A stretch of 64,000 bases of DNA from Hygrocybe punicea. Taxonomy: Eukaryota > Basidiomycota > Agaricomycetes > Agaricales > Hygrophoraceae. A program made the position numbers and the translations under genes. The stretch is taken from contig OY744471.1 in assembly GCA_963556145.1 (NCBI GenBank), positions 3,403,590 through 3,467,589 of the forward strand, written 5' to 3'. Shown here one piece after another: positions 44,975 to 54,655 of the stretch (positions within the stretch are counted from its first letter, which is position 1; each line of letters opens with the position of its first letter). Below the pieces are notes generated by a model that worked only from the letters and a program-made list of their open reading frames with translations, was not told where the DNA came from and searched no databases.

Positions 44975-46599
44975 AACTCCGAAACCTTCGTTTTCGCCCC
45001 TTGAGTGCTTTTCTCCCACTCCCACTCCCCCGGCAGAGAGAGCCGAATCTCTCTGCTTGATGCCAGGGCACCGAAGTCCTGGTGAGGGTGCAGCCTGTGG
45101 TGTGATCTGCACTCCATTTCGTAGACCTGGATATGTTACCAGCAGAGAGGGTGGCCTCTCTGCTATTCCCTGGGCATGGGTCCAGGGTAGGTAACTTAAA
45201 AGGTTCTCATTTATTTATACATAGTAGTAGTAACGAGTTATGATAATAAAATCTAAGCTTATTTTCTGTGTGTACTTAGTTTTGCTGGCATGCCTATAGA
45301 CAGGGCAGCAGCGGTTTCACAAGTTCGCGAGTATTTGGGTGGTGGGGTTGGGGCCACCATCACTGGATGAGGCATCATGCCCCCCAACTGTTCTCTGGTC
45401 CCTGGAGACCTCACGGACACAGCGCTGACGTCCATTGACGTCGCGGTGCATGTACGCGAGGTCAGTTGGGATGGGGCATTGGGCGCCGGACGTGGTGGGG
45501 CCCTTGGGCGTTGGGCGTTGGGGTTGGGCCGTCGTCATCGTTGCCGGTTTTGATGGGCCGTTGGGCGTTGGCGTTGGGTGTTGGGCGTTGGGCGGGGTTG
45601 GGCTGTCATCGTTGCCGGTTGTGGTGGGGCCATTGGGCGTTGGGGTTGGGCGTTGGGTGTTGGCGTAAGGGCCGTCATCGTCGTTGCCGGTTGTGGTGGG
45701 GCCATTGGGCGTTGGGCGTTGGGGTAGGGTCTGTCGTCGTCGTTGCCGGTTGTGGTGGGGTGTTGGGCATTGGGCATTGGCGTAGGGGCCGTCGTTGTCA
45801 TTGCCGGTTGTGGTGGGGCCGTTGGGTGTTGGGGTTGGGCCGTCGTCGTCGTCGCCGCATGTGGTGGGCCGTTGGGCGTTGGCATTGGGCATTGGGCATT
45901 GGGGTAAGGGCCGTCGTTGTCGTTGCCGGACGTGGTGGGACCGTTGGGCGTTGGGCGTTGGGGTAGGGGCCGTCGTCATCATCGTGGGGCCGTCATTGCC
46001 GGATGTGGGGCGTTGGGCATTGTTGTGGTAGGGGCCGTTGAGCGTTTGGGTCGTTGTTGGGCGGATGTGGTGGGGTCGTTGGGCGTTGGGGTTGGGTTCG
46101 TGAGGGGCCGTTGCGGCTGTCGTCGTCATTGCCGGTTGTGGTGGGCGTTGGTGTTGGGCGTTGGGCATTTGGGTAGGGTCCGTCGTCGTCGTCGAGGGGC
46201 CGTCATTGCCGGATGTGAAGCCATTGGGCGTTGGGCGTTGGGCGTTGTTGGGGTAGGGGCCGTTGGGCATTTGGGTTGTCGTTGGGCGGATGTGGTGGGG
46301 CCGTTGGGCGTCTGGAGTTAGGCGTTGGGCGTTGCCGTCGTCATCGTGGGGCCGTCGTCGTCGTGGGGCCGTTGGGTGTTGGGAGTTGGGGTCGTCGTTC
46401 CCGGATGTGGTGTCAGTTGTGGATGGACGTTGGGCGTCGTTGTTGGCAGCTTTGGTGTGCCGTCTCTGTGGGATGTGGAGCCGCAACTTGGTGGAGCCAT
46501 TGTCGGCGTCGTTGTAGTGGTTGTGACTAGAATCTGGCACAGACCTGTGAGTCAGTCAGACGAAGTCAGTAAGTCAGACGAAGTCAGAGTTTCGGAGTT
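44975..46599. other. Possible insertion with short inverted ends
   Basis: The word aactccgaaac at 44,975-44,985 recurs inverted (gtttcggagtt) at 46,589-46,599. Between them lie two strong hairpins (AGCAGAGAGG...CCTCTCTGCT at about 45,140-45,163, and GCAGAGAG...CTCTCTGC at about 45,033-45,056) and the minisatellite. No clear target duplication was found. The whole may be an insertion into the divergent promoter, or the words may be regulatory sites. Confidence 0.35.
45440..46470. repeat. G/T-rich minisatellite
   Basis: Irregular tandem copies of a unit of about 50-80 bp use the words gttgggcgttggg, gccgtcgtcatcgttgccgg and gtggtggggcc. The plus strand is strongly G/T-biased. The 407-codon open frame on the complementary strand (NAQRP/NGPTTTGND repeats) is most simply explained by the lack of stop words in the unit. 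Confidence 0.85.
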
Positions 46600-46694
46600 T
46601 GATGTGAGCATTGCTGCCTCATTGCAAGTTTGCATTGTTCTTGCACTCGAACTTCATTCTCTCTCATTTTTTCAGCCATTCTATTACCACAAAT

Positions 46695-48577
46695 ATGCCC
46701 ATAATTACTGCTACTACTGCCAGTAAAAAAGCTGGTGCACCAGCTCCTCAATCTCAGCTTGCGAAAGATCTGGATCTTGATCTGGAAATGTTATCTGATT
46801 TGAGTTCTCTTTCGGGCGATGACCAATCAGATGTCGAAATGGAAAGTGTACCCCAGATAGCCACTCTGCCGCCCTTGCAGCCCCTGCAGCCCATGCAGCC
46901 CTTCCCACCAGACCTTAGGAAACATGAGGAGCCATCTAATATTGTAGGCCCTCATTGTCATTGCTTCCCATACTAATTAAATTCCTTTCACCAGTGGTGT
47001 TGCTCTTGTGGCAATGGTGGTGAAGTCTTTTGCTGTGCCTATTGCCCTAGGGTTCTATGCATGGACAAGTGTATCACACTTTCTGCAAGTCCAGGATTTC
47101 TGATAAAGAATAATACTTTTTTTATTTGTCCCAAATGCCACATAAAGTATGACCGGCAGATGAAGAATAAGATTTTGACACCATACACAGTAAGTAAAAA
47201 GTGTAACACATTTATCCTTTAACTGATTTTTGTGGAGGGAATTGTTGTTGGAAATCGGATTTGGGATGGGACCCCTGCAGAGTTGGGGGCTCTTGTTATT
47301 CGAGGAGCATGGCGTTTGGTCGATACAGCCTCAGTTGCCATACTGAATTTTAGGTTGGCTGATATTCCACAAGGAGGAGACCCAGCCTTTATGGTGTACC
47401 ATCACCTTCATGCCTACTTTCCTGAGCAGAAAGATCAGGTCCTCCAATATTTCGACATTGACTTTTCCTTCGATCCTTCCAGTTCTGCCTCAGTGTCAAC
47501 TCAGGAGAGAAAAGTCCAGAAAGTGTTATTGGCTCTACTCAAGTATGTTTCAGAATTATTCTTCTTAACTGTTCTAATCCAATATGGATAAGATGTGATT
47601 TCAAACGCATTATTGTGTTTTTGCACACCCACTCTGACCCTGATACTGGTTTGCTGCACTGTCAAGTGGATCGTGGTGCATCACTCACTATTCCTGAGGT
47701 AGGTATTACATATTAATTTACAATTTGATATAATAACATATTTGCACTTCATAGCTTTTCTCTGTTCTATTCTCCCCTGGATTGGAGCGTCTGCTTACCA
47801 CAGCAACAACACATCTCTACCTTTTGACATGTGCCCACATTTTTTCACATGATGGTTCTCTTACCATGCTCAAGGACCTGGCCAAGCAGTAAATGTTCCT
47901 TTTCAAATAATTTACTTGGAGACTAAAGTTTATTGTATAGCAACATATTTGATTGGATTGTTGGCTTCACACAACTTGACTTCTACCCCCACATTGCTTC
48001 ACCCTTCTTGCAAAAGTTGGCTCTCAAGGTGTTTCTTGAGAAGTATAATATGGAATTTATTATTGGCAACTTGCTGGTGGAAGAACAAAACCTGGGTCGT
48101 AACACTGATGTCGCCGTGATGAATCAGGAGAAGGGGTGGCATTTTTTCCTTTGTTCGGAGTCACGGTCACGTCCCCTTGGGATCACAGTTTCTCCTCAAT
48201 GCCCAGCATGTGGTCGCATCGGATCCTCTGAATGGGGGTCACATCCCAATGATCAATTCACACTCTTAGTCAACTGCAAATTCTGTCCACACATCTATTC
48301 CCTTTATGCAGGCCAGGACGATTATTTTACCAAGGCAATTTTGAATGGTGGAGATGGCTGGGGTATTGGGCTTTATTGGGGTCCTTATATTGACCACTTT
48401 CCCAATGGTACTGAGGCCTACTCACGAGGGAGCCAGAGTGAAGAAGTCACCAATCGTCTTAAAGCTATAGGTTCTGAGGAGCATTATAAGAAGTTGGAGG
48501 AGAAAAAAGCTGCTGAAAAATCTGGTGGGCAGGCCAAGGAATTGGCTAGTGCAATTAATAGGGGATTCCAATCTTGA
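46695..48577 (+). CDS. KDZ-linked zinc-finger (PHD-like) protein
   Basis: The start is the ATG at 46,695 (MPIITATTASKKAGAPAPQS), with a Pro/Leu-rich linker, then a cysteine cluster WCCSCGNGGEVFCCAYCPRV followed by LCMDKCIT and FFICPKCHIKYD, spaced like a PHD-type finger. Later blocks are GVVxNR-like IVVGNRIWDGTPAELGALVI, RIIVFLHTHSDPDTGLLHCQ, THLYLLTCAHIFSHDGSLTM, HNIFDWIVGFTQLDFYPHIA and CPACGRIGSSEWGSHPND (a second Cys pair is CKFCPH). It ends INRGFQS at 48,577. Five introns are well formed; for example, the one ending gtatag at about 47,940 removes a stop and restores LAKHNIFDW. The frame is intact throughout. I recall this architecture beside KDZ transposases in other agaricomycetes; the role is unknown, perhaps DNA or chromatin binding. 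It is transcribed in the same direction as the transposase. Confidence 0.65.
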
Positions 48578-48775
48578 TAGATAACTCCAACTTTATTGCA
48601 ATGTTTTGTTTTCATTTTTTGTAAAAACAATTGTAGATTATGGTGAAAGTTGAATCATGGCTGAGTTATTGAATTGGACTATAGGATCATGTGATCCTGA
48701 GAACTCTGATCATGTGACTTTTTGTTGTTTGCAAACAAAAAAAATTGAATCTTGTTCACTCTTACCACTACTACC

Positions 48776-51700
48776 ATGCCAAAAAACCAGTTAAAAAGAC
48801 AAAAGGGAACAGTTGTGGAGACAGTATATGTCAGGAAGACCACTTCTAGAGGTGAAGTCAAAATATTGGCCAAAAATCAGACCAGATCTTCCTCTATACA
48901 CCATCATTCAAAATATAGAGAAAGATCACAGCCTTTAGTTACAGAACAGATTCATATACCACTACAAGATCTAACCCCAATCTCCTCAGGCTTTGAAGCA
49001 AGGAAAAGTATGCTTATTTCTGTCATAGTTTTCATATGATTCTCCACTCAATAAATTATCAGATGCAGAATGATTATCTCCAAGAATGGAAGCATAAACA
49101 TCGACAGACTCACTTGGCAAAACTGGTTGAGTTGGAAGCTCCACCAGTAAACATGTTATGCATCAATTGTCAGCAGTGTCCAGGGCTGTACCGATGTCTT
49201 GATTGCCACCTTGGTCAATGATTGCTTTGCAATAATTGCTGTCTTCGAGTTCACCAACACAATCCTTTTCACAAAATCCAGTATTGGACAGGCCAATTTT
49301 TTGATCGTGCTGATCTTGGAGAACTGGGTCTAATCATTTATCTTGGACATGATGGAAATCCATGCCCTCAACCAACAACATCACAATCCTGGGAGGATGT
49401 AGAAGATGATGATATGCAGCTTGATAAAGATGATGATATCATGGTTGTAGAAAACATGGATGATGTCTCCCAGTCTCAAACCACAACTATGGTTTTTGTG
49501 GATAGCTCTGGGATTTATCGACGCCATGTTTGCTGGTGCCAATGTTCAGCAACAGCTACCCATGAAACACAGCTCTTCAACATGCGATTCTTTCCAGCCA
49601 CATCATCTCGTCCCACCACTGCATTTACTTTTATGGTTCTTCACCAATTCTACATTGAAGCTATGGAGTGCAAAGTTTCTGCCTTCAACTTTTATTCAAA
49701 GCTTAGGAGATTGACAGACAACAATTTTCCACACTTGATACCAGTACATTTTGTTTTTTTGCAAGTTATCCTGTCAGCCACTAACAAATCACTTTTGTAG
49801 GACCGTTATCGTGAATTAATGCGTGTGTCAAGGCAATGGAGAAACTTGACTGATCTGAAACGGGCTGGCTTTGCACATGATTCCACTATTAAATGCAAAG
49901 ATGGTGGTCTTGCAGTCTTTTGTCCAAGTTGTCCCCAACCTGGCATCAATGTTACTGAGGATGAAATAAGATGCTCAGACACACCGTATGTACTTTTTCT
50001 GTTATGTTGTGAGAGAGGTGCACATTATTCATGATACTACAACAGATGGGTATATTACCCAAAAATTGTTGCAGATGGCAACTTCAAGCTTGATCATGTC
50101 ATTCCTAAATGTCCTGAGAAGGATGTTTGGTTGAGTGATGGGCATCAGTTCATGACAGGTGAATCTGCCTATCAGCAGCATCTTGCCTCTTCTTTTGAAG
50201 AGAATCAGGTTGGTCCTCTGTATTTATTTCAATATATTAGCTGGTCTTACAATTTTTTCAGAAACATAAATGTCAAAATCACAGAGCCATTAGTCAAGCC
50301 AATGTACACCATAAGGACCATCTTCGCGCTACTGGAGTGGGTGCCTGTGCTTGTGCCAATCATGGATGCTTCTATCCACATAGTGTGGTGGATTTTCAGA
50401 AGGGTGAAAGGTAGTCTTCTTGTTTTGTGATTAAATAAATCATATTCACTCTATTATTCTAGACAAGTCAACATGGACTATGCTTTCTGCCAGGCATTGG
50501 CTCAAAATTCACTCACACCAAAGGCTATTGCAATTTATGACATCATGTGTTCATGGTCAAAAAACTTTCTCTGGCGGGTTTCTCAAAGCAACACCCTAGA
50601 TCTGAGAGAAGATCTCGAACTTCTATATGGCATTGGAAAATTTCATCTTGGGGTTCATATTCAAGAATGTTTTCCTCTATACTCCCTCAACTTTATCCAT
50701 GGAGCTGGACAAATTGCTGGGGAGATCCTAGAATCACTCTGGTCCAATCTGAAAAAGGCAGCTGGTTCAACCAGCACAATGTCTCAAGCTCATCGTCAGG
50801 AGGTTTTGGATAATTATATGAATGATTCAAATTGGAAGAAACTGATCAAGTCAGGTATGATTCACATATGTCTCAATAAGTTTCTCTTGAATATATTTTT
50901 GCAGCTCAATATATTATCAAGAAATGGAAGGAAGCTGTCCTTGAGAGAGAGAATATGAAGGATGCCTTGGATGAGTTGACTGATAGACTTAGTGATGAGT
51001 GGATTGCGGAGTGGAAGGAGCTAGAAGAATTGGCCATAGATGAACGTGGCGATATCTTAAGAATGTATGATGTTGATGAAAATCATGGTAAGCAGGGGTT
51101 AATATTGCATTAGTACAATATTGATGTATCAATTCAGTCTACAGTCTTGCAGAGATACAGTTGGAACTTGCTGAAATTGAAAACAAGTCTGGCAATATGA
51201 TGGGATATTCTAGTCTATTGTCCATTGGACTAAATGTGGAGGAGGCACAGTATGTCTTTCTTATCCCATTGAAGCTCAAGTTATTTCTTATATGTTTCTA
51301 TGACAGAATGGCTCTTTGTCAGCATATACAAACACTACGCCGACCATCATTAGCTGAAAAGAAGACCCTTCAAGAGAAATGACAAGACTTCAAGCTCTCA
51401 TTAACAGCTTTGAGAAGAAGCTCTCTGCACTCACTGTTATGAATAATATTGGAAGTGGAGATCTTATGAGAGTTGACATTTCTAGAGATGAAAGTGAAGA
51501 AGAAGAGAAGCTTTTAGATGATGAAGAAGAAGTGAAACACACTCCAGAAAAGATTACACTTCTTCTTCCATCCAATCTTACCACAAAGTGTCAAAACCAA
51601 CCAGGATTAAATGACTTGAGCAAGCAAGAGGCTCAGTTACGACTTGGGCAGTTGAATGATGCATTGGAGCAGTTGAAGGTGGCGTTAGGTGGAAAGTCCC

Positions 51701-52386
51701 TGATAATGCGCAAAAAGGTCTGTCTGTTGACTTAACTATGACAAAATTTACTTAGTGATTTTGATATAGATTCGTAATTCCAAAAGCACTAAACAATCCA
51801 CACGAATTTGGAGTCAGATTCATACACTGGATGAAAGAATCACAAGAATTGTTGCTAGCTACAACCATGCTAGAGAAGCACGACGGAGACTGGGATATAA
51901 TGATTCAAATTATCATGCTATTACTAAAAGTGACCTTCAGATGCCTGCTGATATTATGGAGGCAAACAGAATTGGACAAAAATCATGCAAGTTACCATGG
52001 TTCTGGAGAATTGGAGATCAGGTGGATGGAGATGAATTCAGTATACACATGAAAGACTGTGAGTATAACTTGTATTTCCTAACTCAGCTAACAATTGAAG
52101 ATTGTGTACAGTTTACAGAGTCAATTGGTTATGAGCCAGTGCAAGATTTAATCAGTGGGATGAACAGGTTATTCGGCTTCACCATGAGATGAAGTGGACA
52201 CCAAATTATTTCAAATTTTACAAGCAAAGATGGGAAAGTTGGGCCATTGAACAAGAGATAGATGGAGATAATTCGCTCCACAACCAGGGTTTGACAAGTT
52301 ATGCCTACAAACAAGCTCAGACATGGGCAAGGTTGGAGTCAAGTGCACATAGTTTATTTCAACCAATTTTGGGAGATGAGCAGTAG
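48776..52386 (+). pseudogene. KDZ transposase with CxC zinc cluster, two lesions
   Basis: The start is taken as the ATG at 48,776. Landmarks are the N-terminal cysteine cluster CINCQQCPGLYRCLDCHLGQ then LLCNNCCLRVHQHNPFHKIQ, and LGLIIYLGHDGNPCPQP. These are followed by VVADGNF-like KIVADGNFKLDHVIPKCPEK (first acidic residue) and DHLRATGVGACACANHGCFY. The second acidic block is IAIYDIMCSWSKNF, and the Glu block is GKFHLGVHIQECFPLYSLNF with GEILESLWSNLKKAAG. A helical C-terminus ends at 52,386. This is the KDZ (Kyakuja-Dileera-Zisupton) fold with a CxC2-like domain. Two lesions were seen. A TGA at 49,219-49,221 falls inside the cysteine cluster. A frame change at the AAA run 51,377-51,379, between KKTLQEK and MTRLQALINSFEKK, fits the loss of one A. 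Otherwise the gene and its introns look fresh, so inactivation seems recent. Confidence 0.85.
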
Positions 52387-52469
52387 TGGCAGTACAAGAA
52401 CATTTTTTGCATTATGTCTGAACTATGATGTCTACCATTAAAAGTATTATGAGCCTGAATTGTGCAGCT

Positions 52470-53075
52470 GAGTCAGGATATATCCTGAGAACATCAGCCT
52501 GGGCCATCCCAGTTGGGCCAGGATATATCCTGGGAACATCAGCCTGGGGCATGTCAACTGGCCCAAAATATATCCTAAGAACATCAGCCTGGACCATCTC
52601 AGATGGGCCAGGATATATCCTGGGAACATCAGCCTGGACCATGTCAATTGGCCCAGGATATATCCCAAGAACATCAGCCTGGACCATCCCAGTTGAGCCA
52701 GGATATATCCTGGGAACATCAGCCTGGACCATCTCAGTCGGGCCAGGATATATCCTGGGAACCTCAGCCTGGACCATCTCAGATGGGCCAGGATATATCC
52801 TGGGAACATCAGCCTGGACCATCTCAGATGGGCCAGGATATATCCTGGGAACATCAGCCTGGACCATCTCAGTTGGGCCAGGATATATCCTGGGAACATC
52901 AGCCTGGACCATCTCAGATGGGCCAGGATATATCCTGGGAACATCAGCCTGGACCATCTCAGTTGGGCCAGGATATATCCTGGGAACATCAGCCTGGACC
53001 ATCTCAGATGGGCCAGGATATATCCTGGGAACATCAGCCTGGACCATCTCAGTTGGCCCAGGATATATCTCAGCC
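52470..53075. repeat. Right subterminal array of the 45-bp repeat (inverted)
   Basis: About 14 units of the same 45-bp repeat as at 35,915-36,560, in the opposite orientation. A unit reads ggatatatcctgggaacatc, agcctggaccatctcagatg, ggcca. Adjacent words again form palindromes around GGATATATCC. The array ends about 85 bp from the KDZ right end. Units here are more uniform than on the left, suggesting recent homogenisation. Confidence 0.95.
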
Positions 53076-53165
53076 TGATTCAGCTATCCCCAAGTGAGTT
53101 GGGCAATCTCATTCTCAGGCATCCCAAGTGAGTTGGTAATATCTTGCTGAATCTGGTGGTATGGG

Positions 53166-53647
53166 TTGAAGAAGTCAATGCAAAGACTAAATACATAGCG
53201 GCCTTCGTCACCGCCAAAGCTGAAATGCTGCTTATCAGGGCCTTGGAATTCGCGAAGGAAAGCACCATCAAAAATGTCCTGCATGTCATCCGTGCTGCTG
53301 GCACCATTTGTCTTCCAGGTGGAATCCATGCGTTCCTCAAACCCAGGTCAAGCTGTCAAACTGGCTACCCAGTCCTTGAAGTCAAAGGAGACAAAGGTTT
53401 TGATGGGCACCTGGATCTCCTCACCCATGATCACCTGGGGCTTGGTCAGGTGTTCCTTACAGCATGGGCCTCCACGAAACTCCCAGTGAGTGCAATGGTT
53501 GGGGTATTGGGCAATAGGGGAGTCGCCTTCAAAGGTGGGTTTGTACGTGTGGTGACATTTCTGGTTGGGGCAGATGGCATAGATGATGCTCTTGCCATCC
53601 AGATGAAACTGGTTGGCGGCTGAGCGAGGATCGACAGGGAAGTCCGA
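53166..53647 (-). pseudogene. CACTA Tnp2 transposase, N-terminal part (split gene)
   Basis: This minus-strand frame reads SDFPVDPRSAANQFHLDGKS, IIYAICPNQKCHHTYKPTFE, GDSPIAQYPNHCTHWEFRGG, MGEEIQVPIKTFVSFDFKDW, DIFDGAFLREFQGPDKQHFS, EGRYVFSLCIDFFNPY. It then stops at the KDZ insertion; the next residues (TNKQAGKKASIG) are found at 35,825. Blocks and order match Tnp2 of CACTA elements. The 5' side is cut at 53,647 by the LTR that starts at 53,648, so the true start is not in the window. Confidence 0.82.
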
Positions 53648-54456
53648 TGTAGAGACTTGATGTCCCTCTGAGTCCGTATCATTGATATATCACGAATCCA
53701 GATGAACCCGCTGCCTCTATTCAACTCACATTCGAACCAGACGTAACCCAACATAACCCGACGTGATGTGACCTGATGTGACCGATGTGACCCGACGTAT
53801 GCTGCTTCGTCACAGCCGCTCTCGGACCAAATCCGGCAGCCTCAGAAGCCCCGGAGTTCTAATTATAGGAGATGGATCTCATCGGACTCAATCCCCGACT
53901 TTGTATTTACCTTATTTGTGCATCCCCTCATCCTTTCAGAGATATGTAGGACTTTTTAGATCTTTTCCTTGCATATTCGTTTTCCCCTCCATTTTCCTGT
54001 CTTTGTCGCATTGCAACCCTTTTCACATCTCCATTCCATCTTTTCTTTGTAGTTTCTATTGGCCGAAGTAGACATGTCCGAAAGTAGCTACACACACATG
54101 TACTATAAAAACGGTCCCCGATGACCGTACAAAAAAAAAAGATACCCTTAGTCCCCGTTTTCCTACAGTCAGAATCTTCTTTAATCCCTTCAAATGCTCG
54201 TCCACGTAGATCCTTAGCTTTTTATAGTTCACTTCATCGTCTTTATTGATTGTTTCATTACTTGTTCATTGTTTCCGACCCAACCCGACCCGACCTGCTG
54301 GAGAGGTCCCGAGGGACCTCTCAGGGTGCTCACACCAGAATCGTGTGGAACAGAGTCAATGTCGAAGGATGAGACTGTCTACTACATCAGGACACCTACT
54401 GACTAAGGTCGATCGTGGGAACTGGGTCACGTGACAGCCCAGGCACATCTACTACA
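53648..54456. repeat. Long terminal repeat (about 809 bp, TGTAG...CTACA)
   Basis: It begins tgtagagacttgatgtccct and ends gcccaggcacatctactaca, with the short inverted ends TGTAG/CTACA. A TATA-like word (tactataaaaacg, about 54,100) and an A10 run precede a hairpin GAGAGGTCCC/GGGACCTCTC at 54,301-54,322. The first 31 bp recur at 63,970-64,000 and the last 158 bp at 59,417-59,574, which supports LTR identity. It interrupts the Tnp2 reading frame after TCCGA. No reverse transcriptase or integrase was found downstream. Confidence 0.75.
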
Positions 54457-54655
54457 AGTGCCCCTCCTCCTCATGGCGATGCCCTCGTCGCCAACAGCTA
54501 ACAAACAGAAAACAAAAACCAAACAGAACTGACAAAAACAATCTCCAAATCACAACTCCCAGTCCCTCAGAATGCCCCAAGTCGCAGTCGAGGCCTTATA
54601 TCGTGAAGCGGGACAATATTGTCGTCCGAAACCAATCGCGGTGCAGGGTGTGGGC
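54457..54655. other. Non-coding DNA between LTR and hAT element
   Basis: About 200 bp, A/C-rich, with no gene. It ends with the left target duplication GTGTGGGC (54,648-54,655). It may be the leader of the LTR element; a primer-binding site could not be assigned. Confidence 0.4.

Larger units (their letters stand above)
35833..53158. mobile_element. 17.3-kb KDZ transposon inserted in Tnp2
   Basis: The borders are set by a 7-bp direct duplication GTATGGG (35,826-35,832 and 53,159-53,165). Immediately inside are inverted ends: left CAGGGC then ATTCAGCAAGATATTACC, right (inverted) CACCAG then the same word. Over the next 80 bp the two ends differ at only three positions that I can see. An eighth flanking base mismatches, so the duplication may originally have been 8 bp, as known for KDZ elements. 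Contents from left to right are a 45-bp repeat array, a minus-strand accessory gene split by a hAT-like insertion, a minisatellite region, a zinc-finger gene, the KDZ transposase and an inverted 45-bp array. Without the hAT-like insertion it would be about 12.05 kb. The sequence is AT-rich compared with the hAT insert. Confidence 0.9.

Noticed and set aside
45317..46540. A 407-codon NAQRP/NGPTTTGND repeat protein
   Set aside because: The frame lies on a G/T-rich minisatellite without stop words; other frames are open too, and no conserved domain is visible.
52412..53097. Four long overlapping frames with the same 15-residue repeats
   Set aside because: Mirror image of the left array; the same explanation holds.
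35833..53158. Interpreting the inverted arrays as a simple segmental inversion
   Set aside because: The exact GTATGGG duplication, matched outer ends and the rejoined Tnp2 frame fit insertion of a transposon better than inversion.
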